Assembly: GCA_002922725.1 (NCBI GenBank)
Contig: PNEW01000004.1
Coordinates: 1 to 51,090 of the forward strand
Reading direction: 5' to 3'
From: Verrucomicrobia bacterium Opi.OSU.00C
GTDB lineage: Bacteria > Verrucomicrobiota > Verrucomicrobiia > Opitutales > PNEW01
DNA: 51,090 nucleotides
Shown here: piece by piece, positions 45,207 through 51,090 of the stretch
How positions within the stretch are numbered: position 1 is the stretch's first letter
How the letters are laid out: every line of letters starts with the position of its first letter
Notes under the pieces: generated by a model
Database searches by the model: none
What the model was told of the DNA's origin: nothing
The model's input: the letters and a program-made list of their open reading frames with translations, nothing else
Made by a program: the position numbers and the translations under genes

Positions 45207-48200
45207 ATGTTCTCATTAAAACATACTATTAAATATTTACTTAAGATCCCCGCATTTGCTTTACCTTTTTTCACATGTACATTTATTTGCGCAACCACTT
45301 TGGATATCAACGATTTTTTTCCTCTAGATGTTGATTCTCAATGGAGTTATTCGGGAACAGTCACAGAAAAAAGTAATGATTTACCTATAAACTTTACTTT
45401 AGGAGCGACAATAAATCGCCAGAATATCACTGGTGGAATAATCCATGGCAGAGAGACTACTGCTGTTCTTGATCAATTAGTTTCAACGACATCAGTTGGA
45501 GGAGAATTGGTAGAGGTTAGTAAAGTCACCTACTACAGTACAAATGAATTGGAATTAGGAGTTCACCGTATAGATCTCATCGACCAAAATGATTCAGACA
45601 TTACCTTATATGATGCCCCGCTTTCTGTCATAACTCGACCATTTAATATAGGTGACACGTTTCTTTCGAGTACCAACTATACATACATCGAGGTTGATCT
45701 TGGTGAAATTTACACTGGGCAGGGATCGGAAAGTATGACCGTAACGGTTGAAGGAGTTGAACTCATTGATACACCAACTGGTAATTACGAAACTATTAAG
45801 ATTACTATTATTAGTGACTTTACTGAAACGATTATGGAACAGCATCAAGAAAAAGATCAAAATCAACAAAATTCAGCTGCAGCTCAGCAAAATAATCTTA
45901 ACAATAACAAATTAAATCAAGATCAACAACAAAATCAGAACATTCATAATATTCTTGATTCACAGGAAAGAGACCTTGAGGAGACTAATCAAAAAGAGGT
46001 CGACCAAATAAAAACTGATTCACAGGAAAGAGACCTTGAGGAGACTAATCAAAAAGAGGTCGACCAAATAAAAACTGATTCACAGGAAAGAGACCTTGAG
46101 GAGACTAATCGAAAAGAGGTCGACCAAATAAAAACTGATTCACAGGAAAGAGACCTTGAGGAGACTAATCGAAAAGAGGTCGACCAAATAAAAACTGATT
46201 CACAGGAAAAGAATTCTAAAGAGCTTAATCAAAGAAAATTAAAATTTAATGAGGAACGTAATATTATTGAAACTTACTTGCTTAAACGCAATTTGGAACA
46301 AATAAAACCCATAAGATTAATTGCAGCTGAACAAAAGCAAAGCACCGAGACCAATCAAATAGTCGAAGACAACATCGAATCACTAGAAAAAAGTCCTGAA
46401 GAGGATAATCAAAAACAAGTGATTTTTAATGAGAAGATTAGGATTATTGAAACTTTATGGCTCGCTCGTAATTTAGGCCCTGTAAAAATTACTTACGAGG
46501 AGTTATATCCGATGTCTGATGGGACAGATGAATCCTTTTCTTATATTGGTATTCTCGCTGATAGTAATCGCAGCTTAGAAGCACTACCGGTATATAAGGA
46601 AAATATTATCCCCCTTCCACCGCCATCTAATCTTGAAATATTTACTGATTTTGAAACTATTCTACCGCAAAATTCCAGCCATATTGTCGAAAAATTTACG
46701 ATCGGCGATTCACCTAAAAGCGTTACTTTTAAAGGGGGCAGTGTGGGTGGGTTAAAATCCTTTTCACAATTATATCACTCAAGTGAAAATTTTTGGTTTA
46801 TTAATAATGGTCAAACGGCAACAATTACTTTTGAAACTCCAGCTCGCGATGTTCAATTTTATGCCGCTAATTTGATCCTCAATGATGGTAAAATCAAAAT
46901 CTTTGATACAGAGGGGAACCAACTAACCGTTGTCTCAATGTTACCCGAAAACATTAACCCCGATGAAATTATAAACCCTCCTTTCTTCAGATTTAACTCT
47001 CTTGAACTGGATGCACCTGATGGAATTGGAAAAATAGAATTAACTGATAATGAAAGTATACTATCAGAGTTTGGCAGAAGTCTTACAAGTATTGATGATT
47101 TTAGTTTCAATCCAATTGAAACATCATTTGATGATATGGATCCACTGATTCTTGAAGACCCACTTAATAACAATAAGTCACGCGCTTTTACTGAAAAGAG
47201 GATTGAGGGCAAGAGCTGGGGTAAAAATAATTTTAAACAACAGGAAATACCAAAAGATGTCACCGCGCGAGATAGCCCTGAACTTATTGCGATCTCAGCT
47301 GGACTGGATCATAATTTAGCATTGACGGCTTCCGGTAAGGTTGTTGGTTGGGGAAAGGCTAATGAAGGACAGATCGATGTCCCTGAAAATCTTACTAATG
47401 TAGTTGCCATTGCAGCTGGTGATAACCACAGCCTTGCAGTTCAAGATGATGGAACTGTGGTTGGCTGGGGTAATAGTGAATTTGGTCAATCCCAACCTCC
47501 TGATGGACTTTCTGATGCAATAGCAGTAAGCGCTGGCTCAACGCACAGTCTTGCCTTACTCTCAGATGGGACAGTTATAGGCTGGGGTAAAAATACTTAT
47601 GGCCAAGCATCTGAACCACCTGGTAATCCTTCAGATATTATTGCTATTGATGCAGGAGGCTATCACAACCTTGCAGTCAAAAGTAATGGTACAGTTATCG
47701 CCTGGGGGAGGAATAATTTTGGTCAGTCAAATGTCCCCCCAGGATTAACTGGTGTCATTCAAGTATCAGCAGGAGGCAACCATAGCCTTGCGTTGACTGA
47801 AGATAGCCGGATCGCGGCATGGGGAGATAATCAATTTAATCAATTGGAGTTTGGTGATATCGGTTTAGTAGAAGCTTCCACTTTTAAAACACAAGATCAT
47901 TTATCCATTGCCTTTAATGCAAGTGCTGTAACATCCATTGCTGCCGGATTGAACCACAGCCTTGCCCTAGATAATGAAGGATTAGTTAAGGGCTGGGGGG
48001 ATAATTCATCTGGACAGATCAACATACCTTCAGGGGTTGAAAATGTTTCTATCCTTGCCGCCGGCGGTAACCACAATGTTGCTATTGTCCAATTGGGTCT
48101 CGTCTTAAGTGGAGCGGGTGATGTTGTAGGAGAGGATATCATGCACCCGAGTGGAAATGTTTTCGATCAAGTTCTCCTCACCGGTGAAAGTGTAAATCTA

Positions 48201-48932
48201 CGTGCAAAAGTTGACCAGATCACCCGGGTCTCTTTTCTTGATGAAAATGAAGATATCGTCCAGGTAGAATTCTCTGGTAGTGGGTCTTTTTCCGTAAGTC
48301 TTGATCCGAACACTTACCTTCCTCCTGCATTTCCAACAAAATATAATCAAGAAATATTGTACGTATCTGGACGTCCCAGCGTATTGATTGATGGAGCGGA
48401 TACCTCCACCTACTTTAGTATCTTCACCGTAGGGTCTATCAATGCGATAAATCAGACATTATTCCCTGAGGGAGAAGTGTACAACGCAGAGGCTAACATC
48501 ACTTTGGTAGAAATAATTAATTCTACTGGAATTGGGGGCTTACAATTATCGAATACAACTTTTTCTGCTACCTCTGGAAGAACAGGGGTTGTCGCTGAAG
48601 GAGTGCCAATTGCTGTGCGAATAACTATAGGAAACATTGATGCTAGTGGAGATGCGCTACCCTACCTACTATTTGGCGAGGGTTCCTTTACTGTCCAAGC
48701 TGCTCCTAATCCCGGATTAAGGATTACAGGAGGGAATTTATTACAGAGTAATGGTAATGCCATTATTGTAGCACCCAGTGGTTCGATTTCACCTGGATTT
48801 GATATTTTGATCTCACAAAATAATGTCAAATCTGATGGGACCCTACAACAGACACAAAGTATAAACGCTATTTTTGAAAATGCTGATGGGACAAATATTC
48901 CAATTATGATAGAAGAGATTACAATTGAATAG
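45207..48932 (+). CDS. Large secreted RCC1-repeat propeller protein with an inserted Q/N-rich and 20-residue-repeat region
   Basis: A 1241-residue exported protein of unknown function. The signal peptide is at 1-29 (hydrophobic core, I-C-A cleavage). A beta domain follows (about 30-210). A Q/N-rich stretch (about 212-250) leads into four near-identical 20-residue repeats at 251-330 (D-S-Q-E-R-D-L-E-E-T-N...), predicted as a charged coiled coil. The beta domain then seems to resume at about 425 (V-K-I-T-Y-E-E-L). RCC1-type blades fill about 670-960, with the G-x-x-H-[NS]-L-A and W-G-x-N-x-x-G-Q patterns. Six are complete, and a seventh may be completed by the half blade at each end (S-W-G-K-N-N-F before, A-G-G-N-H-N-V-A-I after). 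The C-terminal 280 residues are beta-rich without a recognised anchor. The gene is monocistronic, with a 242-bp AT-rich leader region. Confidence 0.85.
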   Translation: MFSLKHTIKYLLKIPAFALPFFTCTFICATTLDINDFFPLDVDSQWSYSGTVTEKSNDLPINFTLGATINRQNITGGIIHGRETTAVLDQLVSTTSVGGELVEVSKVTYYSTNELELGVHRIDLIDQNDSDITLYDAPLSVITRPFNIGDTFLSSTNYTYIEVDLGEIYTGQGSESMTVTVEGVELIDTPTGNYETIKITIISDFTETIMEQHQEKDQNQQNSAAAQQNNLNNNKLNQDQQQNQNIHNILDSQERDLEETNQKEVDQIKTDSQERDLEETNQKEVDQIKTDSQERDLEETNRKEVDQIKTDSQERDLEETNRKEVDQIKTDSQEKNSKELNQRKLKFNEERNIIETYLLKRNLEQIKPIRLIAAEQKQSTETNQIVEDNIESLEKSPEEDNQKQVIFNEKIRIIETLWLARNLGPVKITYEELYPMSDGTDESFSYIGILADSNRSLEALPVYKENIIPLPPPSNLEIFTDFETILPQNSSHIVEKFTIGDSPKSVTFKGGSVGGLKSFSQLYHSSENFWFINNGQTATITFETPARDVQFYAANLILNDGKIKIFDTEGNQLTVVSMLPENINPDEIINPPFFRFNSLELDAPDGIGKIELTDNESILSEFGRSLTSIDDFSFNPIETSFDDMDPLILEDPLNNNKSRAFTEKRIEGKSWGKNNFKQQEIPKDVTARDSPELIAISAGLDHNLALTASGKVVGWGKANEGQIDVPENLTNVVAIAAGDNHSLAVQDDGTVVGWGNSEFGQSQPPDGLSDAIAVSAGSTHSLALLSDGTVIGWGKNTYGQASEPPGNPSDIIAIDAGGYHNLAVKSNGTVIAWGRNNFGQSNVPPGLTGVIQVSAGGNHSLALTEDSRIAAWGDNQFNQLEFGDIGLVEASTFKTQDHLSIAFNASAVTSIAAGLNHSLALDNEGLVKGWGDNSSGQINIPSGVENVSILAAGGNHNVAIVQLGLVLSGAGDVVGEDIMHPSGNVFDQVLLTGESVNLRAKVDQITRVSFLDENEDIVQVEFSGSGSFSVSLDPNTYLPPAFPTKYNQEILYVSGRPSVLIDGADTSTYFSIFTVGSINAINQTLFPEGEVYNAEANITLVEIINSTGIGGLQLSNTTFSATSGRTGVVAEGVPIAVRITIGNIDASGDALPYLLFGEGSFTVQAAPNPGLRITGGNLLQSNGNAIIVAPSGSISPGFDILISQNNVKSDGTLQQTQSINAIFENADGTNIPIMIEEITIE
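45957..46196 (+). repeat. Tandem repeat, 4 x 60 bp, in frame
   Basis: Four consecutive 60-bp units beginning GATTCACAGG, followed by a degenerate fifth start at 46197. By eye units 1 and 2 are identical and units 3 and 4 are identical; the pairs differ at one visible base (caaaaagag against gaaaagag-type reading, Gln or Arg codon). The unit length is a multiple of three, so copy-number changes keep the frame. Such low divergence points to recent expansion. Confidence 0.97.
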
Positions 48933-49072
48933 TACTCTATGAGAATATCCTTTTATATTCTGATTCGGGGAAATAATTATTGCGACTAAAGATTTAGGTT
49001 TGTCCCGTTGCTTCCTTAAAAAAATATTTCATCAAAAGCGACAACACCATCTTTAAGAGGAAGATCATCATT

Positions 49073-50239
49073 TTATATACCCTTAGTTTTTAATTCACTT
49101 TTAGGATCAATCCATTGTGATGCCACCAATGAAAACATGGCGATAATCGCACCACTTAAAAAAATTAGTTTATAGCCATAATAATACCACACCATCCCCC
49201 CTATTAGAGGCACGGTAACTGCGGCTACATGATTCATTGTCACCCCCATTGAAATCGTCGGCTTTAGTTCTTCAGCAGGAGTAATTTTGTTAATATAGGT
49301 CGTCAGTGCTATACCTTCGAAAAAGAGGAGATTATCAATGCAAAAAAGTGTATATAGGATAAACCGAGATTCAATGATCGCATAACCTATAAACACAAAA
49401 ATTAGTCCGAAATAAGTAATACTTAACATCAATCGCTCCCCACGAGTATCAACTAAACGCCCCATGAATGGGGCTACAAGGGTGACAAGTATCTTATTAA
49501 TGAGAACTAAAATCATTGTCGTCGTAATTGGCATACCGTGAACTTTTACAAGAGCGAAAATAGCAAATGTCATAAATATTTGTCTACGACAGCCATCTAG
49601 CACATTAAGAATGTAATAGAGCTGATACCGTTTTTTAAAAACAAACCCTCTCTCAGGTACTAATGGCTGATCTTTCGAGGCAAAAAATATAGCTATCCCT
49701 CCAATAATGGCTACTATTCCACCCATTATAAATAGCCCCTCATAATCAATATAGCGAAAGGTAAAAATACAAATACCAATCGTAATTAACCAGGCAAAAC
49801 TATTTACACTATGAAGTTTTCCCAACCATATCCCCTTATTATTACCGGGGGAAAACTTTAAAGCCATCGCAGATTGAAGTGTTACCCAACCATGAAACCC
49901 AATACTCCATATCACGGAAAACAAAGCAATCGCGACAACGGTGCTTGACCAGGCGTAGCCAATGATTCCCACGCCGAGAATGATCAAAGAAAACCCACCT
50001 AGCACAGGGGCAACTACACGAATCATTAAGGCAATAAAGAGAACGTTCAATAACCCTGGGATCTCTCGCATGGCCTCTATATATCCCAGCTCATGTGCCT
50101 CAATCCCTATGCGCTCGACAATGAAGTTATTAAAGAGGGTCATTTGTACGCCGAAAAATACCCCTAAAGAAAAAACTGCTATAGCTAACAGTGTAAAATC
50201 TCGACCCCAATTAAAAAAATAGTTTTTAACCAGAGTCAT
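49073..50239 (-). CDS. Major facilitator superfamily transporter
   Basis: 388 residues with about 12 membrane helices. The central loop (about 192-205) holds K-D-Q-P-L-V-P-E-R-G-F-V-F-K-K-R. P-F-M-G-R-L-V-D-T-R-G-E-R near 257-269 matches the repeated MFS loop motif G-R-x-x-D-x-x-G-x-R/E. The ORF begins with a basic, aromatic segment. The substrate is unknown. It is read toward the RCC1 gene and ends 140 bp from it. Confidence 0.8.
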   Translation of the reverse strand: MTLVKNYFFNWGRDFTLLAIAVFSLGVFFGVQMTLFNNFIVERIGIEAHELGYIEAMREIPGLLNVLFIALMIRVVAPVLGGFSLIILGVGIIGYAWSSTVVAIALFSVIWSIGFHGWVTLQSAMALKFSPGNNKGIWLGKLHSVNSFAWLITIGICIFTFRYIDYEGLFIMGGIVAIIGGIAIFFASKDQPLVPERGFVFKKRYQLYYILNVLDGCRRQIFMTFAIFALVKVHGMPITTTMILVLINKILVTLVAPFMGRLVDTRGERLMLSITYFGLIFVFIGYAIIESRFILYTLFCIDNLLFFEGIALTTYINKITPAEELKPTISMGVTMNHVAAVTVPLIGGMVWYYYGYKLIFLSGAIIAMFSLVASQWIDPKSELKTKGI

Positions 50240-50345
50240 ACACTACAGTTTTTGATAAAAACAAACAGGCTTTTTATCATATAAGTTATTTATTTTCCGG
50301 GATACCACTTTTCCCTTTATAGGAAATACAATGTATAATTAATAA

Positions 50346-50379
50346 AAAGCCTGCGGTGCATAAATACACCACAGGCTTT
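50346..50379 (-). terminator. Intrinsic terminator of the small-ORF unit (usable in both directions)
   Basis: AAAGCCTG-C-GGTG at 50346-50358 pairs with CACC-A-CAGGCTTT at 50367-50379: a 13-position stem with one mismatch and an 8-nt loop. On the minus strand the stem is followed by TTTTTATT, a good termination tail. It lies about 23 bp after the second small ORF. Confidence 0.85.
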
Positions 50380-50401
50380 ATTTAATTGTTAAAAGTTAAA
50401 T

Positions 50402-50548
50402 TTAATATACTGACTTTACTAGGCCAAACATCCAATAAAGAAAAGTAAAGCTCTCGTTAACGAAAACTTTCTGAATTAAAGATAAACGGTCAAGACCCCC
50501 ACCAGGAATGGTTAATGTGTTACCGTCTTTCATTAGGAATGCGATCAA
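50402..50548 (-). CDS. Second small ORF of the peptide unit, -1 frame relative to the first
   Basis: A frame of 49 codons from TTG 50548, whose first bases overlap the first ORF's stop as TTGA, or 43 codons from ATG 50533. The sequence has L-T-I-P-G-G-G-L-D-R-L near its middle and an aromatic, hydrophobic C-terminus (F-T-F-L-Y-W-M-F-G-L-V). No family recognised. It could be a separate peptide translated by coupling, or the C-terminal part of one roughly 75-residue protein if a base was lost or the ribosome shifts at the junction. The terminator follows directly. Confidence 0.5.
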   Translation of the reverse strand: MIAFLMKDGNTLTIPGGGLDRLSLIQKVFVNESFTFLYWMFGLVKSVY

Positions 50549-50628
50549 TCAATCCCAATTTCAAGTAGTTCACGAGGTGTTAAATTCATTTTCGATATTC
50601 CTGGTTTCGCAAATGGTCTATTACTCAT
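50545..50628 (-). CDS. Tiny ORF (27 codons) behind a perfect Shine-Dalgarno
   Basis: Encodes 27 residues beginning M-S-N-R-P-F-A-K-P-G and ending E-L-L-E-I-G-I-D. It is basic at the start and acidic at the end. The 12 nt before the ATG are fully complementary to the 16S rRNA 3' tail, with a 5-nt spacing from GGAGG, so initiation should be very strong. A promoter, leader hairpin and terminator bracket the unit. No homologue is recognised; it is too short for a fold call. Confidence 0.6.
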   Translation of the reverse strand: MSNRPFAKPGISKMNLTPRELLEIGID

Positions 50629-50640
50629 GATCACCTCCTT
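50629..50640 (-). promoter_or_regulatory. Perfect extended Shine-Dalgarno (AAGGAGGTGATC)
   Basis: The minus strand reads AAGGAGGTGATC directly before ATG, the complete complement of the canonical 16S 3' end. No other gene start examined in this window has such an extended match. Confidence 0.85.
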
Positions 50641-50660
50641 GTTAATATTTGCATTTGAAG

Positions 50661-50690
50661 TTCGGTTACTTACGACCAATAAGTACCGAA
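50661..50690 (-). promoter_or_regulatory. Leader hairpin upstream of the small ORFs
   Basis: TTCGGTTACTTA at 50661-50672 and TAAGTACCGAA at 50680-50690 can form an 11-bp stem with one bulged base and a 7-nt loop. It lies between the promoter and the Shine-Dalgarno, about 20 nt upstream of the latter. It may stabilise the mRNA 5' end or be a binding site; it has no T run and is unlikely to terminate. Confidence 0.6.
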
Positions 50691-50706
50691 TCCGTTAATT
50701 AGGTAA

Positions 50707-50734
50707 ATTGTGCGAACGTAAAATCGTTTGTCAA
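50707..50734 (-). promoter_or_regulatory. Sigma70-like promoter of the small-ORF unit
   Basis: On the minus strand a perfect -35 TTGACA (50734-50729) and a -10 CACAAT (50712-50707) are separated by 16 bp. The start would fall near 50700, giving a leader of about 70 nt before the ATG. Confidence 0.6.
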
Positions 50735-50775
50735 GGGGATCAATTACAATTACACACAGGTTTAGCTACCTTACC

Positions 50776-51072
50776 TTACCCGATTTTTTTATCGTGCCCG
50801 TAATATTTTACTCCTCTTTCAATACGCGGTCGATCTTTCTTAACCCTCCAGTTGTTAGTATCACGAAGGCTGTATACACAACCACAATACTCCTGCTGAT
50901 AAAACTCCTCACGTTTTGATAATTCTACCATCCGCTGACTTCCTCCCTGCTTACGCCAATTAAAGGTCCAATAAACCATTGGATAATAGCGACTGGCCGC
51001 ACGTTCGCCACTTTTATTTATTTGATCCATATTTTTCCATCTGGATATCCCCAAGGTGCTAGAGATTAGAGA
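50776..51072 (-). CDS. queH: Epoxyqueuosine reductase QueH, C-terminal part (5' end cut by contig end)
   Basis: Final step of tRNA queuosine synthesis, reduction of epoxyqueuosine. The visible part shows the conserved late QueH pattern: an S-x-L-x-I-S-x-x-K-N segment, I-x-x-x-[19 protein letters not shown], and [11 protein letters not shown] with the C-terminal Cys-Gly-Cys pair. A tail of about 30 residues follows. Met and TTG codons exist inside, but the frame is open upstream to 51072 and reads as QueH there; only the adapter-like bases beyond introduce a stop. So this is a truncated gene and not a short one. Confidence 0.82.
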   Translation of the reverse strand, partial: SLISSTLGISRWKNMDQINKSGERAASRYYPMVYWTFNWRKQGGSQRMVELSKREEFYQQEYCGCVYSLRDTNNWRVKKDRPRIERGVKYYGHDKKIG

Positions 51073-51090
51073 TGTCTCTTATACACATCT
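51073..51090. other. Tn5/Nextera mosaic-end adapter remnant at the contig end
   Basis: The final 18 bases, TGTCTCTTATACACATCT, are identical to 18 of the 19 bases of the Tn5 mosaic end used in transposase-based sequencing libraries. They run to the last base. The queH frame is open up to this point and stops inside it, as expected for foreign sequence. Confidence 0.95.

Noticed and set aside
45957-46196. CRISPR array
   Set aside because: The 60-bp units are contiguous with no spacers and are in frame within a large coding gene.
50629-50640. The plus-strand GATCACCTCCTT could be the 3' end of a 16S rRNA gene
   Set aside because: Only these 12 bases match. The preceding bases are not 16S, and the element is followed on the other strand by an ATG, so it is a perfect Shine-Dalgarno.

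Overview
The window looks like a contig from a marine-type, AT-rich member of the Verrucomicrobiota, probably Opitutae/Puniceicoccales-like. This assignment is an inference. It rests on the gene order of the division and cell wall (dcw) cluster, a MurC-MurB fusion, a GYF_2-type membrane protein, a tandem-domain microcompartment shell protein, and the mix of sulfatase, sialidase, phytanoyl-CoA dioxygenase (PhyH) and Gfo/Idh genes. The last 18 bases match the Tn5/Nextera mosaic end, so the right edge is a library artefact and not genome.

Layout. 1-3250 (+): the tail of a short-chain dehydrogenase, then a 2-oxoacid/acetoin dehydrogenase operon (E2, E1alpha, E1beta). 3544-7557 (-): a lyase of the N-acetylneuraminate lyase/DHDPS superfamily that carries a C-terminal microcompartment encapsulation-type peptide, a tandem-BMC shell protein, an exo-sialidase and a C45/NTN-type acyltransferase. 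7757-27358 (-): a compact dcw cluster, in transcription order mraZ, small ORF, rsmH, ftsL, ftsI, murE, murF, mraY, murD, LysM lipoprotein, ftsW, murG, murC-murB, ddl, ftsQ, ftsA, ftsZ, purS. Its ftsA reading frame is broken near the N-terminus by a nine-G tract. 27828-32853 (+): tlyA, nadK, a GYF-domain membrane protein, a small conserved-looking protein and an MFS transporter. 33197-34744 (+): a GC-rich sulfatase. 35073-43250: two divergent catabolic-looking transcription units (GH-like TIM barrel, PhyH, aldo/keto reductase on minus; PhyH, PhyH, SDR, Gfo/Idh on plus) and a convergent Gfo/Idh gene. 43379-44964 (-): an SRPBCC protein, an HD-like protein and a DCC-family thiol protein. 45207-48932 (+): a large secreted RCC1-propeller protein with a 60-bp tandem repeat. 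49073-50239 (-): an MFS-like transporter. 50346-50734 (-): a tiny transcription unit with a consensus-like promoter, leader hairpin, a Shine-Dalgarno fully complementary to the 16S tail, two tiny overlapping ORFs and a terminator. 50776-51072 (-): the C-terminal part of queH.

The most interesting candidate system is at 4580-7557. A Schiff-base aldolase with a putative encapsulation peptide sits 22 bp upstream of a BMC-T shell protein and close to a sialidase. This suggests that an aldol cleavage, possibly of sialic acid or a related 2-keto acid, is routed into a microcompartment. No pentameric vertex protein or aldehyde dehydrogenase is in the window, so the rest of the shell must lie elsewhere if the system is real. 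The second candidate is the small peptide unit at 50346-50734. All family assignments come from reading motifs by eye; no database search was run.
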